The notes below the pieces were generated by a model, which made no database searches, was not told the DNA's origin, and saw nothing but the letters and a program-made list of their open reading frames with translations. 6,550 bases of DNA from assembly GCA_945897655.1 (NCBI GenBank), contig CAMDHB010000206.1:1-6550 (forward strand). The letters run 5' to 3'. Both the position numbers and the translations under genes were made by a program. This document shows, piece after piece, positions 5,697-6,550 of this stretch (positions are counted from its first letter, which is position 1; each line of letters begins with the position of its first letter). Source of the DNA: Pseudorhodobacter antarcticus. Its GTDB lineage: Bacteria; Pseudomonadota; Alphaproteobacteria; Rhodobacterales; Rhodobacteraceae.

Positions 5697-5891
5697 ACGC
5701 CGGGCCAGATTGGCCGCCTGACGCGCGCGTTTGGCCATTGCCTTGGCCTCTTGCGATTGATGGCGATTGGCGGGGGTCGCCTCGTCCGCGGTGCTGTTGC
5801 GGGTGGCGTAGTTCATGCCTGTCTTGACGCCGCGGCTGATCAATTGGCGCAAGACGACGTTCAAGATCATCTGGATGACTCGGTCCATCAT
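5685..5891 (-). CDS. Small basic protein of unknown function downstream of scpB
   Basis: I do not recognise a named family. The 68-residue product has a hydrophobic, amphipathic first ~25 residues (MMDRVIQMILNVVLRQLISR), a polar middle, and a strongly basic Ala/Arg/Lys helix at the end (KAMAKRARQAANLARRLGR, 50-68). It has no cysteine and no signal peptide, and the N-terminal part is too charged for a clear membrane span. It is likely real: its ATG directly abuts the scpB TGA with no gap, and GAGG within the last scpB codons sits 5 nt before the first Met and 8 nt before the second. Translation should therefore be coupled to scpB. I recall small proteins in this position in other Rhodobacterales. 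Membrane-surface or nucleic-acid contact is conceivable from composition only. Confidence 0.7.
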   Translation of the reverse strand: MMDRVIQMILNVVLRQLISRGVKTGMNYATRNSTADEATPANRHQSQEAKAMAKRARQAANLARRLGR

Positions 5892-6536
5892 TCAATCCTC
5901 AAAAAGTTCGGTTTGGTCGGAAAGGTCGTCTTCATCATTTGGGGTCGCGTCGCCGCCGGGCAAGGGGCGACTGTCCAAAAGGCCGGCGGCGCGCAATTCT
6001 TTCAGCCCAGGCAGGTCGCGGGTGGTTTCCAGCCCGAAATGGTCAAGGAAGTGATCGGTGACCACAAAGGTCACCGGACGCCCTGGAGTCATACGACGAC
6101 GGCCAAAGCGAATCCAGTCAAGTTCGATCAATTGGTCCACCGTGCCGCGCGATACGGCGACGCCGCGGATCTCCTCGATCTCGGCCCGAGTGACGGGTTG
6201 GTGATAGGCGATGATGGCCAGGGTTTCGATGGCGGCGCGGGAGAGTTTGCGCGTCTCGACCGATTCTTTGTGCATCAGGTGGCCAAGGTCCGGGGCGGTG
6301 CGGAAGGCATAGGCGTTGCCGACCTTGACGATGTTGACGCCGCGTCCGTCATAGCGGCGGCGCAGGGTCACCAAAGCCTCGGCCGGATCGCAACCTTCGG
6401 GCAGGCGCAGGATCAGTTCGGCGAGTGTCACGGGTTCGGCGGAGGCAAAGAGCACGGCTTCGACCATGCGTTCCTGGTCTGCCATCGGGGGGGCTTCGAA
6501 GAGGCTGCGTTCAAGGGGTTCGGGGGTGTCGGTCAC
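5892..6536 (-). CDS. scpB: Segregation and condensation protein B
   Basis: ScpB is the dimeric winged-helix partner of the kleisin ScpA in the SMC-ScpAB condensin that compacts and segregates the chromosome. The 214 residues are a normal length. The first winged helix covers about 20-88 (MVEAVLFASAEPVTLAEL at 24-41). The second holds the family signature LSRAAIETLAIIAYHQPVTRAEIEEIRGV (98-126), then VSRGTVDQLIELDWI (128-142) and GRPVTFVVTDHFLDHFGL (152-169). The tail after 188 is acidic and probably disordered. The start is a GTG at 6536 with GGAGAGA upstream; the next ATG, at 6485, lacks a Shine-Dalgarno. The GTG overlaps a TGA in another frame, consistent with a preceding scpA. Confidence 0.95.
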   Translation of the reverse strand: MTDTPEPLERSLFEAPPMADQERMVEAVLFASAEPVTLAELILRLPEGCDPAEALVTLRRRYDGRGVNIVKVGNAYAFRTAPDLGHLMHKESVETRKLSRAAIETLAIIAYHQPVTRAEIEEIRGVAVSRGTVDQLIELDWIRFGRRRMTPGRPVTFVVTDHFLDHFGLETTRDLPGLKELRAAGLLDSRPLPGGDATPNDEDDLSDQTELFED

Positions 6537-6550
6537 GGCTCTCTCCGCCG
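6533..6550 (-). CDS. scpA: Possible 3' end of scpA, cut by the window edge
   Basis: Only six codons are available, reading RREP and a possible preceding R-type context up to a TGA that overlaps the scpB GTG as GTGA. scpA directly upstream of scpB with such an overlap is the common bacterial arrangement. The assignment is positional inference, as too little sequence is present for recognition. Confidence 0.3.
   Translation of the reverse strand, partial: RRREP

Noticed and set aside
5665..5895. Alternative 76-codon minus frame from a TTG overlapping the small gene
   Set aside because: Low-complexity Arg/Pro/Gln shadow composition; the ATG frame is better placed after the Shine-Dalgarno and ends before dcd.

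Overview
The window is GC-rich alphaproteobacterial chromosome, most likely order Rhodobacterales (Roseobacter/Rhodobacter relatives). The basis is the gene order DUF177-rpmF-plsX-fabH-ihfA-merR, the ~360-residue double-domain dCTP deaminase, and a small basic protein placed directly after scpB. The placement rests on recognised gene order and protein style, not on a database search.

Layout. Positions 53-4397 hold a co-directional plus-strand block: a YceD/DUF177 protein, ribosomal protein L32 (rpmF), the phosphate acyltransferase PlsX, the fatty-acid initiation synthase FabH, the IHF alpha subunit, and a MerR-type DNA-binding protein with a long acidic tail. This links 50S ribosome assembly, the start of fatty acid and phospholipid synthesis, and nucleoid architecture. 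plsX and fabH overlap by 4 nt. ihfA is set apart by 126 nt of noncoding DNA with two clean inverted repeats and a good promoter candidate. Next come a tRNA-Pro(GGG) gene (4463-4540) with encoded CCA, a strong intrinsic terminator, and dcd (4602-5678), whose start lies only 14 nt past the terminator's U-rich tract.

From 5685 to the window end the genes run on the minus strand: scpB (chromosome segregation), probably entering from scpA just outside the right edge, followed with zero spacing by a 68-residue uncharacterised basic protein. That protein converges on dcd with 6 nt between the two stop codons.

I see no mobile element, CRISPR array, phage gene or defence system. This is conserved core genome, and I found no convincing new multi-gene system. 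The points worth a second look are small: the palindromes between fabH and ihfA, a GANTC site in the likely ihfA -35 box, the split motifs in the duplicated Dcd, how dcd is transcribed past the tRNA terminator, and the tightly packed scpB/small-protein/dcd junctions.
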